From assembly GCA_013350335.1 (NCBI GenBank), contig CM023539.1, forward strand, positions 11,780,302 to 11,844,301: a DNA stretch of 64,000 bases, written 5' to 3'. Each line of letters starts with the position of its first letter. Position 1 is the first letter of the stretch. Of this stretch, positions 11,901-23,900 are shown piece after piece. The position numbers were made by a program, and so were the translations under genes. Below the pieces are notes generated by a model. It was not told where the DNA came from. It saw only the letters and a program-made list of their open reading frames with translations, and did no database searches. The DNA is from Chimonanthus salicifolius. Lineage: Eukaryota > Streptophyta > Magnoliopsida > Laurales > Calycanthaceae.

Positions 11901-14900
11901 GCACAGTAGTGATCCAAGTGTAGACGGAGATTGCACTTCCGTTTCGAAGATCCGTTTGAGCTGAATTCAGACTTAGCATTGATTTTTTTCCAAGATTAAA
12001 CCTAGGTCAGTACACATCTTATTCCCAAAAAAAGGCATCTCTGCATGTTCCAATCTTCCAATGGCCGCCAGCATTACCAGCACTCCCAACATACATCCTG
12101 CAACCCTTCTATTTTCCCGCTGGTGCGAGTACTCTTCTCGTGGTAGTAAAGCTCGTCACTTTGGACATGGTGCTAAATTTATCTCTTCTTCATTCCACCT
12201 TAATCAAGGTGGCTCCCTCGTGGCACTTGCAATCGCAGACATCCCCAATCATATTTGGGTCTTATTGGACATTTCATTGTAGTGTCAGATCTGCTTCAAG
12301 TTTGGTCACAATGCTACCACATGCGACCAGTGCTACTGCTAATAGACATGGTTTGAGGAAGCTCATGTGTCTACCTTCGATGGCATGCAGACTGCTCAAC
12401 CAGTTGATCACAATTGGTATTCAGACACTGGCGCCACCAACCACATGACTGGTGATGTTTGTTCCCTTCGCTATAAGTTCCTTTATACAGGTGCGGATCA
12501 CGTTGTATTGGGTAACAGTGAATTTCTCCCTATTGCGCACACTAGTCATCTCTCTCTTTCCTCTAGTACCTCCCACTTTCAACTTTCTCGTGTTCTTCAT
12601 GTTCCCCACATGCATAAGAATCTTTTATCTATTGCACAATTGACCAAAGATAACTCTGTTAGCTTCACTTTCTTTCCGTGGGGCTTTATCTTCGTGATTT
12701 ATGTACCGATGCTATTTTGTTTACTAGTAGATGTGAAGCTGGTCTTTATCCTATTTAACGCAGTCGTCACTCTGCTCATGCTCTCATGGCCTCTTGCCCT
12801 TCAGTGTCCCTCTCGCACCAACGCATTGGTCATCCCTCACAAAAAGTTTTACAAGTGCTTGCTTCAAATAAACGCTTTTCCTTTTCATTTTCTCGCTCTA
12901 CTTTTTGTAACCATTGTGCGTCAAGAAAGTCTACGCATTTTCCTTTTTATTCTCATAAAAATAATATTGTTGCCCATTTCATTTAGTTCATTATGATGTC
13001 TGGATGTCTCCTATCTCTTATATTTTTGGTTTTCGTTACTATGTCTTCTTTACTGATGATTACACCAGATACTCTTGGATCTTTCCTATGCGCAATAAAT
13101 CAGAAGTCTTTCCTCATTTTTCCCATTTTCTTGCATTTGTTGAAAATCATTTCTCTACTTCCATTAAGCAATGTTAGAGTGATGGAGGTAAAAAATATGA
13201 TAATCACTCATTTCTTCATTTGTGTACGAAAAAGGGATTCATCACCGATTCTCATGTCCCCATACCCTGCAACAAAATGGTATTGCGGAACGTAAACATC
13301 GCCATATATCGGAAACGGGTCGTACGTTGCTCATTGCATCTCACATTCCCCATAACCTTTGGATTGAAGCCCTTTGTACAACTGTGTATCTCATCAACTG
13401 ACTCCCCACCCAAGTTCTCACCATTTAAGAAATTGTTTGATTGCACACCTGACTATATGTCTTTCATACTTTTGGTTGTGAATGCTACCTTATCTTGGAG
13501 ATTATGTTATTAATAAACTACAACCAAGATCTCTTGAATGTGTTTTGTTGGGTTACAACACTTAAAATATGTGCTACAACAGGACGAGTCTATATTTCTC
13601 TGCATGTGTTCAATTAAGCAGTCTTCCCCTGTGCATCGGGCCCCTTGGCAACTGCTCGACCACCTTCATCTGACGTGGTCTTTATCTTGTTTTTTACTTT
13701 GTTGGTACCTGCACCACTGCCACCTCCTGTATCACACTCTCTAGCAGACACCTCTCCATCTCCAGTAGAGGCACATGAGTCTCCACCATCTGCGTCACCT
13801 CTTCCAGAAGACACATCACCATCTCAAATGGTGGCACCTGTATCACCACCCTCCTCTTTGCCATCTCTAGCTGAAGCTCCGCTTTCGTCTACCAATGTTC
13901 ATCATATGGTGACCTGTGTTAAAGATGGTATTTTCAAGCCCAACAAGTGAGTTGCCTTTGCTACTCGACATCCTCTGTCTGCTCCTTTGCATCTATGGTT
14001 TCTTCCTCTGATATTTAGCCCACATGCTACACTCAAGTTGTTCGGTCCACAGAATGGCGTCAGGTCATGTATGATGAGTTTAATGCCCTCTTACGGCAAC
14101 AAATGGTCACTTGTTCCATCTCCATCCAATATCAACACTGTCGGATGTAAATGGGTTCTTAAGATTAAACGTCATTCTGATTGCATCATTGAACGATACA
14201 AAGCGAGCCTTGTTTCTAAAGTATTTCATCAACAAGCAGACATTGACTATGATGAGACCTTCAGCCCTGCTGTCAGGCCCACTACCATTCGCACTGTTCT
14301 TAATCTCACGGTCTGTTCTACTTGGCCCATTCATCAATTAGACATCCAGAATGCCTTTCTTCGTGGTTACCTTACTGAAGAAGTCTACATAGCTCAACCG
14401 CCGAGCTTCGTTGACCCAAGTCGCCCTCATCATGTTTGTAGACTCCATAAAGCCATCTATGGCTTAAAGCAAGCACCAGGTTCCTGGTTTCAGCGATTCA
14501 GCCCCTTCCTTCTTTCTTATGATTTTCTTTAGGGCAGAGCTAACAGTTCTATGTTTATTTTTCTTGAGCCTCACAAGTTATGCTTCTGTTTCTCTATGTT
14601 AATGATATTATTCTCACTAGCAACACTCATTCATTCCTTCACTCGACAACTGGGTACTAAGTTTGAAATCAAGGATCTTGGCAAATTTCACTATTTTTTT
14701 GGCCTCAAAGTGACTCATCTTTCTCAAGGGTTATATTTGTCTCAAAATAAATACACATTTGACATTCTTCGACGCAGTGACATGCTTGGTTGCAAACCCT
14801 ATTCTACCCCCATTGTAGCAAAGACACAGTTGTCTTCTACTTCTGGTGATTTGCTCTCTGATCCTTCTGAGTATCGATATCTCGTTAGCACACTTCCTTA

Positions 14901-17900
14901 TCTCACTCTCACTTGGCTTGACATTGCTTATGCTGTGCACATTGTTTCTCAGTTTATGAGTTAGCTTTGCACTCCTCATTTAGACGTTGTTAAGCGCATC
15001 CTACGTTGTCTCGAAGGCTCCATTGGTCAGGCTTGCACATCACGCATTCAACGCAACCCTTAGGCATAGTTGTTTACTTTGGTTCAGATTGGGTCAGTTG
15101 TCCTGTTACTCGTCGCTCCACTACTGGTAACTGTATCTTTCTGGGTTCCAACTTAATTTAATAGTGTGCAAAGAAACAAGCAACAGTCTCTCGCTCTGGT
15201 GCTGAAGCTGAGTATCGGGCTCTTGTTTCTACTTGTGCTGACACTGTTTGGATTCAGCACCTCTTCTGGGACCTTAGATTTACTCTCACTTCTCCGACTA
15301 TACTCCTTTGTGATAATCTCCATGCCACGTACATGGTGGTCAGTTCTGTCTTCCATGCTATAACAAAACACATTGAGCTTGACTATCACTTCATAAGGGA
15401 ACGTGTCACTACCGGCTCTCAACGGGCTCAGTTCGTATATTCTTCAAACCAACTCGCTGACATCTTCACTAAAGTTCTAATCCAAGTTGAACTCTCTCTA
15501 TTCAGTCCTAATCCAAGTTGTAATTGTGTCCGGATTGATTTGTTCCTGTTTAAAGAGCGGCTTGTAAATTCTATTTATATCTATGATAATGAGAAATACA
15601 GTAAGCTATTTTACCAAATTCTACAACTACAAATGGGTTTACAAGATTAAGTACCGGTTATATGGTTCCATTAAGTGTTATAAGGCTTACTTAGTCGCCA
15701 AGGGATTTACTCAGGTTGAAGGGTTAGATCATCATGATACATTTGCTCCCATTTCTAAACCGGTCACTGTACATGCTCCACTTTCCATTACCTTTGTTAA
15801 GTGATGGTCTCTTCATCAACTCGATGTTAACAACACCTTCCTCCAAGTTGATCTTGATGCAGAGGAATATATGATGCTTCCGCCTGATTTTGCATGACAT
15901 GGGAAATTGATTTGCAAACTAAACAAATCCATCTATGGGTAAAACAGGCATCCCGACAGTGGATTGTGAAATTTTCTACTACTCTCCTTGAGTTTAGTTT
16001 TTCACAATCAAAGTCTGACTAGTCATTGTTCACTCATAGCCAAACAAATTCTTACAGTTTTATTTTGGTATATGTTGATGATATAATTATTATTGGCAAC
16101 AATGATTTAACCATTCAACGCCTCAAGCGCTTCCTTGCAACACATTTTTTTAATTAAATATTTGGGTACTTATCATTCAAAAAAAGCTTTTGGTGCTCTA
16201 AAATACTTTCTTTGTATCGAAGTGGCCCGTTCTCAGAAATGTACCTTACTTTCGAAAGGGAATTGCACCTTGGATATCCTCAAGGATATAGGTTTGATTG
16301 GAGGTTGCATCTCCAATTTCCCCATAGATCAACATTTATGATTATCGCCGCTTTTTGGATTTTTCTGCCTGATCCCACTCCATATCACTATCAGTGGGAC
16401 GTCTTATCTATCTTACAGCCAAAAGACCAGACATCAATTATTCGGTCCATGTTTTAAGTGAATTCATTCACTCTCCTCGCACTATTATCTGGACGCAACA
16501 CATCGTGTAGTAAAATCCTTGAAGTGTTCTGTCGGCAAGAGGATCATTTTCTCATCTTCTATAAGTATTCACCTATGCGGCTATTGTTATTCTGATTTTT
16601 TTGGCTGCTTTTTCACTTGACGATCAACCACTAGGTATTTTACTTTCCTTGGTTCCAATCTCATTTTGGAAAACCAAGAAATAGGCTACGATTTCTCGCT
16701 CCTCCATTGAGGCCAAGTACCGAGCCATTGCCACTTTGACAAGCAAACTACGGTGGTTGAAGCATTTGCTTGAAGATCTAAGTATTTCTCAGCCTTTGAC
16801 AATCACACTGTTATATGGCAATCAAGTTGCTCTACAGATTGCAAACAATTTTGTCTTTCATTAACGCACCAAACATATTGAAATTGATTGCCATTTTGTT
16901 CAGGAAAAGATCCAGTCAAAGCTTATTGTTCCTCGACATGTTCCCTCTTCTACTCAACTTGCAGAGGTCTTCACAAAACGTTTGGGCAAAGATTTATTTC
17001 ATGGTTTGATCCACAAGTTGAGCGTTTTTTCCATTCAAGCTCCACCTTGAGGGGGAGTGTTACTGTTTACAAGATGTCACCTGAGAGTTTCTCCTGGTTT
17101 TACTTTTATAATTAATTGGACATTACTAAATTAATAAATATCGATTTGTATTCTTACCAATTTTGTCGATTTCCTTTTTTGTGTATTTTGACCTTTTTTT
17201 ATTTGTACAATGATTTTTTTCTAAAAATACGAAGTATACCCAAACTCTTCCCTCAATTTTTTTAGGAAGACACAACAAACCCCGTGTGTCAATTTTACAA
17301 TAAAAATTAATAATAAGACAAAAGAAAATTTACACTTTACATAAGATGTAAACTATGTTCACTATATTTTAACTCCTAATAAGGAGAATAACAAGATACA
17401 ATTTTATTTTATATTTAACACTTAAGAGGGAAATTATGTTCAACTATCTACTTAACACCTAATATGGAAAATAAAAATTCACTTTTTTATAAGGTGCAAT
17501 CCGCATCTAAGAGCAAACCCTTGGTCTAGTTCTTTAGGTGCACCTTTAACTACCAAGTCAAATATTATTGATATGCAATTATTTAGAATTGATGAATTTT
17601 GTTTTAGCTTTAGTTTTACAAAAGAAAGATTGAGGTGTTCATCTCTCATTCTATGTGAAGTTTAGTCTAATGTAAGATTACTTAAATATCTCTTCTTATA
17701 ATTTTTTTTATTCTTCATAAAGGGAAATTGTCAAATGTCCTATTTTTATCATGAAAACGATAAATCCTTTGAGTTTTGAGATTTGGAGAGACCTTAGTCT
17801 ACATTATATGTTGTTAGATTGTTTTAATTTCATTGTATAGAGTGTTCAATTTCATAGACACTTTTTAGATGATGAGACTATGAGAGTAAGGAATACTCCA

Positions 17901-20900
17901 ACTTTATCCTGCTTTTGTATGTTGTTCAGACTAATGTGAACATTGAAGACTCTGACTTTGGACATCTAGCATTTACACATTTAAATCTTTCTTTAAAGGA
18001 TTACTCATACACATAATTGACCACTAGTGACTCTATTAAAGCTAGTCCCATGTGCAATGGCATTCAAAAGAGGTGACACATTAATGTTAGTTTTGTTTGT
18101 TGTGTCTATGCTATTGAAGATTTGAATTACTTTCTTTTCCATTGTTCCTTCTTTGAGGTTTAGAGTGTCCTCCTTCAGTTTTTTTTTTTTTTATTTGAAA
18201 TGGGTGATGTCTATGTTGGGATTTAATCCCCACTCAAATAACAAGAGCTAATCAAAATCAGTCACACGAATCACACACGATTTAAATGTGGTTTGGCAGA
18301 AGCCTACGTCCACCAAACCAAACCAAATCTTTCACTAAATTAAAATGTTTACAAACTCTCTTCCTCTCTCTCATGAATCTCTCTCTCTCAAGCACAAACC
18401 CACATATCGATAGACACCCACTCACGAAGGAAACCCTCTCTGGTTTTATAGAGAGAAACAAAGAGGTTTCCTATGAAAATAGAGATAAGAAAAGAAGTCG
18501 TTGAAGGAGAGAAAAAGTCAAAGAAGAATAGGATTCCTATTCCTAATCAAAATCTTCTTCTTAATCGAGTCATTCCCAACAGTCTCCACCTTAGCGATAT
18601 TTGCAAATGGACCTCCTCTGATAGCTCCACATTAGCATGAAATCTCACGCCAACCAAATGAAGTGAACAACTGATACCGACTGCCACTAAATGCCCCAGT
18701 AGGCGCTAGGCACCCGAAGGTTCTCAAACTTGTCGAATGTTGATCAAGTCCAAACTGCGCTTTGAACTTGAACCCTGAGTGCAATGAACATCTGTGTCAA
18801 ATTTGACTCTTCTTTGTCCAATGACTTCTCCACCTACAACTGTACTTCCCTCTAAGAAATACATATTCTTTTGTCAAGTAGCCTACATCACAACATGTGC
18901 ACTTGAAGAAACTTTCAAAACTCCACCTGAAGATAGGGACAATTTTCAATGCTCTTGGTCATATACTTGTCTTCAAGTTTCTGCCACAAATCCTTTGCCA
19001 AAGTCTCCTTCATAACAAAATATTTTTGATCTCTTGTATGACAAAGTCGTATGGTGCCACAAGCCAAACTGTTGATTCTCTCTAAATCTTTATCATTCAT
19101 ATCTGCAGGTTTATCTTTTAAAGCAATATTCAATCCTGTGAAAACAACACATCCCTTACATTACATTGCCACATGCTGAAGATATTCGTCCCATTAAAAT
19201 TTTCAACTTCATATCTCGCATTAGAAACCATGGGCCTTGATGTTTACATAGGTTCAGTGGTGGTCTTTGATGATGACCCAAATTCAGAGATATTTTCTCC
19301 CAAAAATAACCTCCAAACGTCAAAACAACTTCCAAAAATCACGTGAAACAACTTAAAAAAATTACAATTTTTTCAAAAAAAGAAAAAAATTATTGAAGGT
19401 GTATCTTCGGACTACACCAGAAAATGTGGTTCTTCGGACTGCAACAAATGGTGGTCCTTCTGACCACCAAAACAATGCTTCAATGCGGGAGAGAGGTCCC
19501 CTCTCCAAAATAACTCTCGCTGGAGAGACTCCAATTAACGATGTTTCCAAATTTTTTTTTCTTCTTCAATCACAACGATGAGGGATGGGTGTGGAGAAAG
19601 AAACAACGACGGCCGACGGCTACGAAAGTAGAGGCAGAGGTTGATGGCGACGATTAATGGGGACTGAACGATCAAAACAGCAAACAATCGAAGGTAAAAA
19701 GGAAGAGACTAATTTTTTTTAATGTATTTCAGACCATCCTCTACTTCTTCCTCTTCTTTTTTTTCTTCTCAAACCTCTACCGATCTCTCGCCCAAAAATT
19801 TCCAAAACAAATCACCCAAATCGGAACCATGAAGCCCAAATCGAAACCTAGCTCTTGATGCCTTGGGATTTAATCCCCACTCAAACATCGGAAGTTAATC
19901 TAAATCAATCACACGGATCACAAACGATTTTAACGTGGTTCAGCTGAATCCTACATCCATCAAACCAAACCAAATCTTTCACTAAATCAAAAGGTTTACA
20001 AACCCTCTTCCTCTCTCTCAAACACAAACCACATATCGATGGACACCCACTCACGAAGGAAACCTTCTATGCTTTTATAGAGAGAAATAGTGAGGTTTCC
20101 TATTACAAATAGATTTCCCTAACCGGCAGTCTAAATCGGTTGCTACAACTGAAACACAAAATGAAAATAGAGATTAGAAAAGAAATCGGTGAAAGAGAGA
20201 AGAAATCAAAGAGGAATAGAATTTCTAATCCTAATCAAAATCTTGTTCTTAATCTAGCCATACCCAACAATCAAAATCTTAAGCAACTTTATCTTACTCC
20301 AAAATATTCTTTCGTGGGTCCTCTAAGCTAACTATTCTATAGAGGCTTGTGTTCTTTACAATCAGATGGACCCATTGGTGGCAAAGGAACGCATAAATCT
20401 TCTAAGACATGGCTGAAACTCATCAATCCATAGCCCTCCATTTGCAAACCAAATGCATCTTTGGATTTCAACTGTCAAAGAATTTTATGAAACCACACGT
20501 TAGATCTATTTTGTGCGCCGAAAAAAAGTATTGGCAGTGGCTAGCCTACTTGCCTTATTGTGGTTTTCTCGCCTGCTTTAGATTTACTGTTTTTTAAATC
20601 TTTTGTGGAGTTATCTTATTTTGTGGGGCTACTCCTAAGTGTATTTTGATTCTTTGCTAGTTCTAGTACACCTATTTCCCTCTATCAAATTAACCACTTC
20701 CAAAATAGTCATTTTTTTTCTAGTTTTCCTTGAAATTTCACTATAATTTTCCTAAGCTCCACTTCAAATAAAACTAAAAGATTTCTCCAAAGAGTCTCAA
20801 AATGGGTATTGATAGGAGTAAAAAAGAAAGCCCAAGAAGGCAAAGTCAAATGACATGTTGATACCCTTGGGAGGTTCTGTTAGGGATAAGACCCAACACC

Positions 20901-23900
20901 CACATACAGAAATCACAGATCAATCACACACAATCACAGAGAACACAGGACATACGTGGTTCGGCCAACCTTTGGCCTACGTCCACGGGAGAGTGTAGAT
21001 ATTATTATAGAGAAAAATACATATATACAATATTTGGAATCCAAGATCTCTCAGAGTATCTTCCCTCTCTCTCCCTATCTCCTTCACTACACCTCTGCTG
21101 CAAGTGACCCTCTGACGGCTCGGAAGGCACACGGCTAAAAGGGAAGGTTTCCATGAAACCACGTCCATAATATATAGCAGTATTGCCGTATCCTATGTTT
21201 AGAAATTTCCTAATGCAATTAGGAATCCCATTTTGTCAATTGCATTATCGACAATCCCATGTAATTAGGAGTACTACAAAATACTCCTAATTTTAGTGGA
21301 ATTAAGCCACACGGTCCAACAGGTTCATCTCATGGGAACGCTAGCTATGCCTCTATGATGTAGTGTCCGCTAAACACATGAGTAGAACTCATATTTAAAA
21401 ACCGGCTTATAAGGATAGGGAATCCATGTTCTTATAAATTCCAAAATCTGTAGGTCCACTCTCAATGTGGGACTTTTGCTAACACTCTCCCTCAACGTCA
21501 GGGTTATAGACACTTAGCTCTCCACCTCCACGCTGGGCTAGAGATATGAACCCAACCCATCCCAGTGGTACCTCTGCTCTAATACCATGTGAAACACATG
21601 AGTAGAACTCATCTTTAAAAACAGGCTTATAAGGATTGGGAACCCATGTGCTTATAAACTACAAGATCCAGAGGTTCACTAGTAATGTGGGACTTTTGCT
21701 AACACTGTCATGGTTAATTGATGACATTTTTTTTGTTATGTGTTGATCATTAGTTGGATTGATTGGATGTAATGTGAAATGTGGTTGATTGTTACTAAAT
21801 GATTTACTTTTTCCTTTTTTTTTTTGTTTTTTCTTCTTTAGTTTTTTTGTTTTAAATTAAACTAATCATCATCATATATGTCAATTGTTTTATCAATCAG
21901 GAGTTAGCTTTTATATTAGATTTGACAAACCCTTTTTATAGATTGACTATTTATCTAATATCTATAGAACTTGAACACACGACCTTTAAACAATAACAAC
22001 CTTACACATGATAAATATAATTGTTGTAGATTACACTTTGAAGTAATCTGCAACAATTATATTAATTGATATCATGTTGTAAGCAGTCAGAATTAAAAGA
22101 TGTCAAAATATTCCTCATCTGATTATGTGTCCCAATGCCTGACGAGGAGAAGAAATGGCCTCTTAGGTTGTTATAAGACAGGTCCAGAGTTTCCATCTTC
22201 AATAACTTCCCTAGACACTGGGGAAGGCTTTGATCATCTAATTTGTTGTAGCTAAGAGAGAGCTCATGAAGATTGTCTCAACTCACATAGACCTCCACAA
22301 AAGAAAAAGAAGTTTTCAGTTGTCACACTTGAACATGGACATTATTAATGATCAGGGAGCTATTTTCTTAAATAAAATCATTAATATAGTCATTTTTCAT
22401 GTCTCCACTTTTTTTTTTCAAAATTTATATTTTATTCTGTCATAACAAAATCATTCAACTTATGTTTACCTCATCAATCTAAACTTTTAAATGCATCTTA
22501 AAATAAGTATTATATTGGAAATTATCTTAAAAATTCAGTCCTATTTCACAAAAAAAGGTTTTCTTATTTATTTCACAAAAACCAATCTTGATGTATATTA
22601 ATCACACACAAAGTAGATAAATAAAAAAAATCATTAGGTTAATTAAGAGTGAGCAAACATTCAATGCCATCTTATTATGATGACAAAAAAAATTAGTATA
22701 TAAATGTATTTTTATAATTGTGATCATAATTTTTAATTAAGTGCGATTGATTTCATAATTGTCGGGCTGAACTGCTTTTACTTTTTAGGTCTCTTTTATC
22801 TAATTCATAAAATCATCTCTCTCTTAAACATTATATCCCCACCACATCCCAGAACTTCAAGATCGGATGAATTACAGATAGTTCATTGATGACATTTATT
22901 TTGTTTGCTATGTGTTGATCATTACTTTGGAATGTTTGGATGCAATGTGAAATGTGTTGATTGTTGCGAAATGAACTCTCTTTTTCTTAGTTTTTTTCCT
23001 ATTTTTTTTTAACTTATACTAATCATCATCATCTATGTGAATTGTCTTAAATATCTAGAGTTAGTTTTTATATTTAGATTTGACAAATTTTTTTCATAGA
23101 TTGACTATTTATCTAAAATCCATAGAATTTGAACCACATCCTTTAAACCATAACAACCTTACTTATGATAAATATAATTGTTTTATATTACACTACTTGA
23201 AGTACTTATATATTTGTTATTAATTCATGAAGCTTTTCTACTGGTAATTGATAACATTTTTTTTTTAATTTACGTGTGGGAAACTGTGGGAAACCCAGCG
23301 TAAAACTTCCATGGGTGATATCCACTACCCTTAGGGCACACCAAATGATGCCATGGGGGCTCGAACCTAGTATTTCTCGCTTTTTGAGACGGTAATTAAT
23401 AACATGTTGTAAGCAGTTAGAATTGAAAGATATCCAAATGTGCCTTTATCTGATGATGTGTCCCAATACCTGATGAGGAGAAGAAATGGCCACTTAGGTT
23501 GTTTTCAGACAGATCAAGAGCTTCCATCTTCAATAACTTCCCTAAACACTGTGGCATGGCTTGATCTTCTAATTTGTTGTCGCTAAGAATGAGGCGATGA
23601 AGATTGTTCAATCCACATAAATCTACACGAAAGAAAATGAAGTTATTAGTTCTCACACTTAAACATAGAGGACATTATTACTGAACAGGGAATCTTTTCT
23701 TAATAAAATCATTCATATAGTCATTTTTTCATTTCTCCACTCTTTTTTTTTTCAAAATTTATGGTTTACTCTACCATTACAAAATCACTCAACTTGGGTT
23801 TACCTCATCAATCTAAAATTTTAAATGCATCTTATCATTTCTTATATAAAATAAGTACTATATGAGTATGATTTAAAGAAATTGGTCTTTTTCTCACAAA

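Larger units (their letters stand above)
10710..15625 (+). mobile_element. Copia element A, decayed but with both LTRs
   Basis: Short LTRs (10710-10872 and 15474-15625) flank gag, protease, integrase, reverse transcriptase and RNase H remnants in Copia order. The 5' LTR is followed by a degenerate tRNA-Met primer site, TGTTACAGAGCTAGAG. The 3' LTR lacks roughly its first dozen bases and the end of pol before it is deleted. I found no target duplication: the left flank is GTTGC and the right flank is ACTAC. It belongs to the same family as the Copia at 49950-56184. It lies in RLP intron 2. Confidence 0.85.
18214..20269 (-). mobile_element. Copia element D, minus strand, gag only
   Basis: Direct LTRs (18214-18581 and 19863-20269) have TGTTGGG...CCCAACA termini, with the TG start eroded in the right copy. 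On the minus strand the element reads right to left. A primer site GGCATCAAGAGCTAGG (revcomp of 19847-19862) adjoins the right LTR, and the purine tract CTAAGGTGGAGAC adjoins the left one. Only gag is left in about 1.28 kb. No target duplication is visible (flanks GTCTA and ATCAA). Confidence 0.82.

Noticed and set aside
12061..12448. Two overlapping plus-strand frames (73 and 102 codons)
   Set aside because: They have no family marks and overlap the Copia A gag/protease frame in other phases.
13614..13950. Pro/Ser-rich frame that looks like a cell-wall protein
   Set aside because: It lies between Copia A integrase and reverse transcriptase, where this linker is expected.
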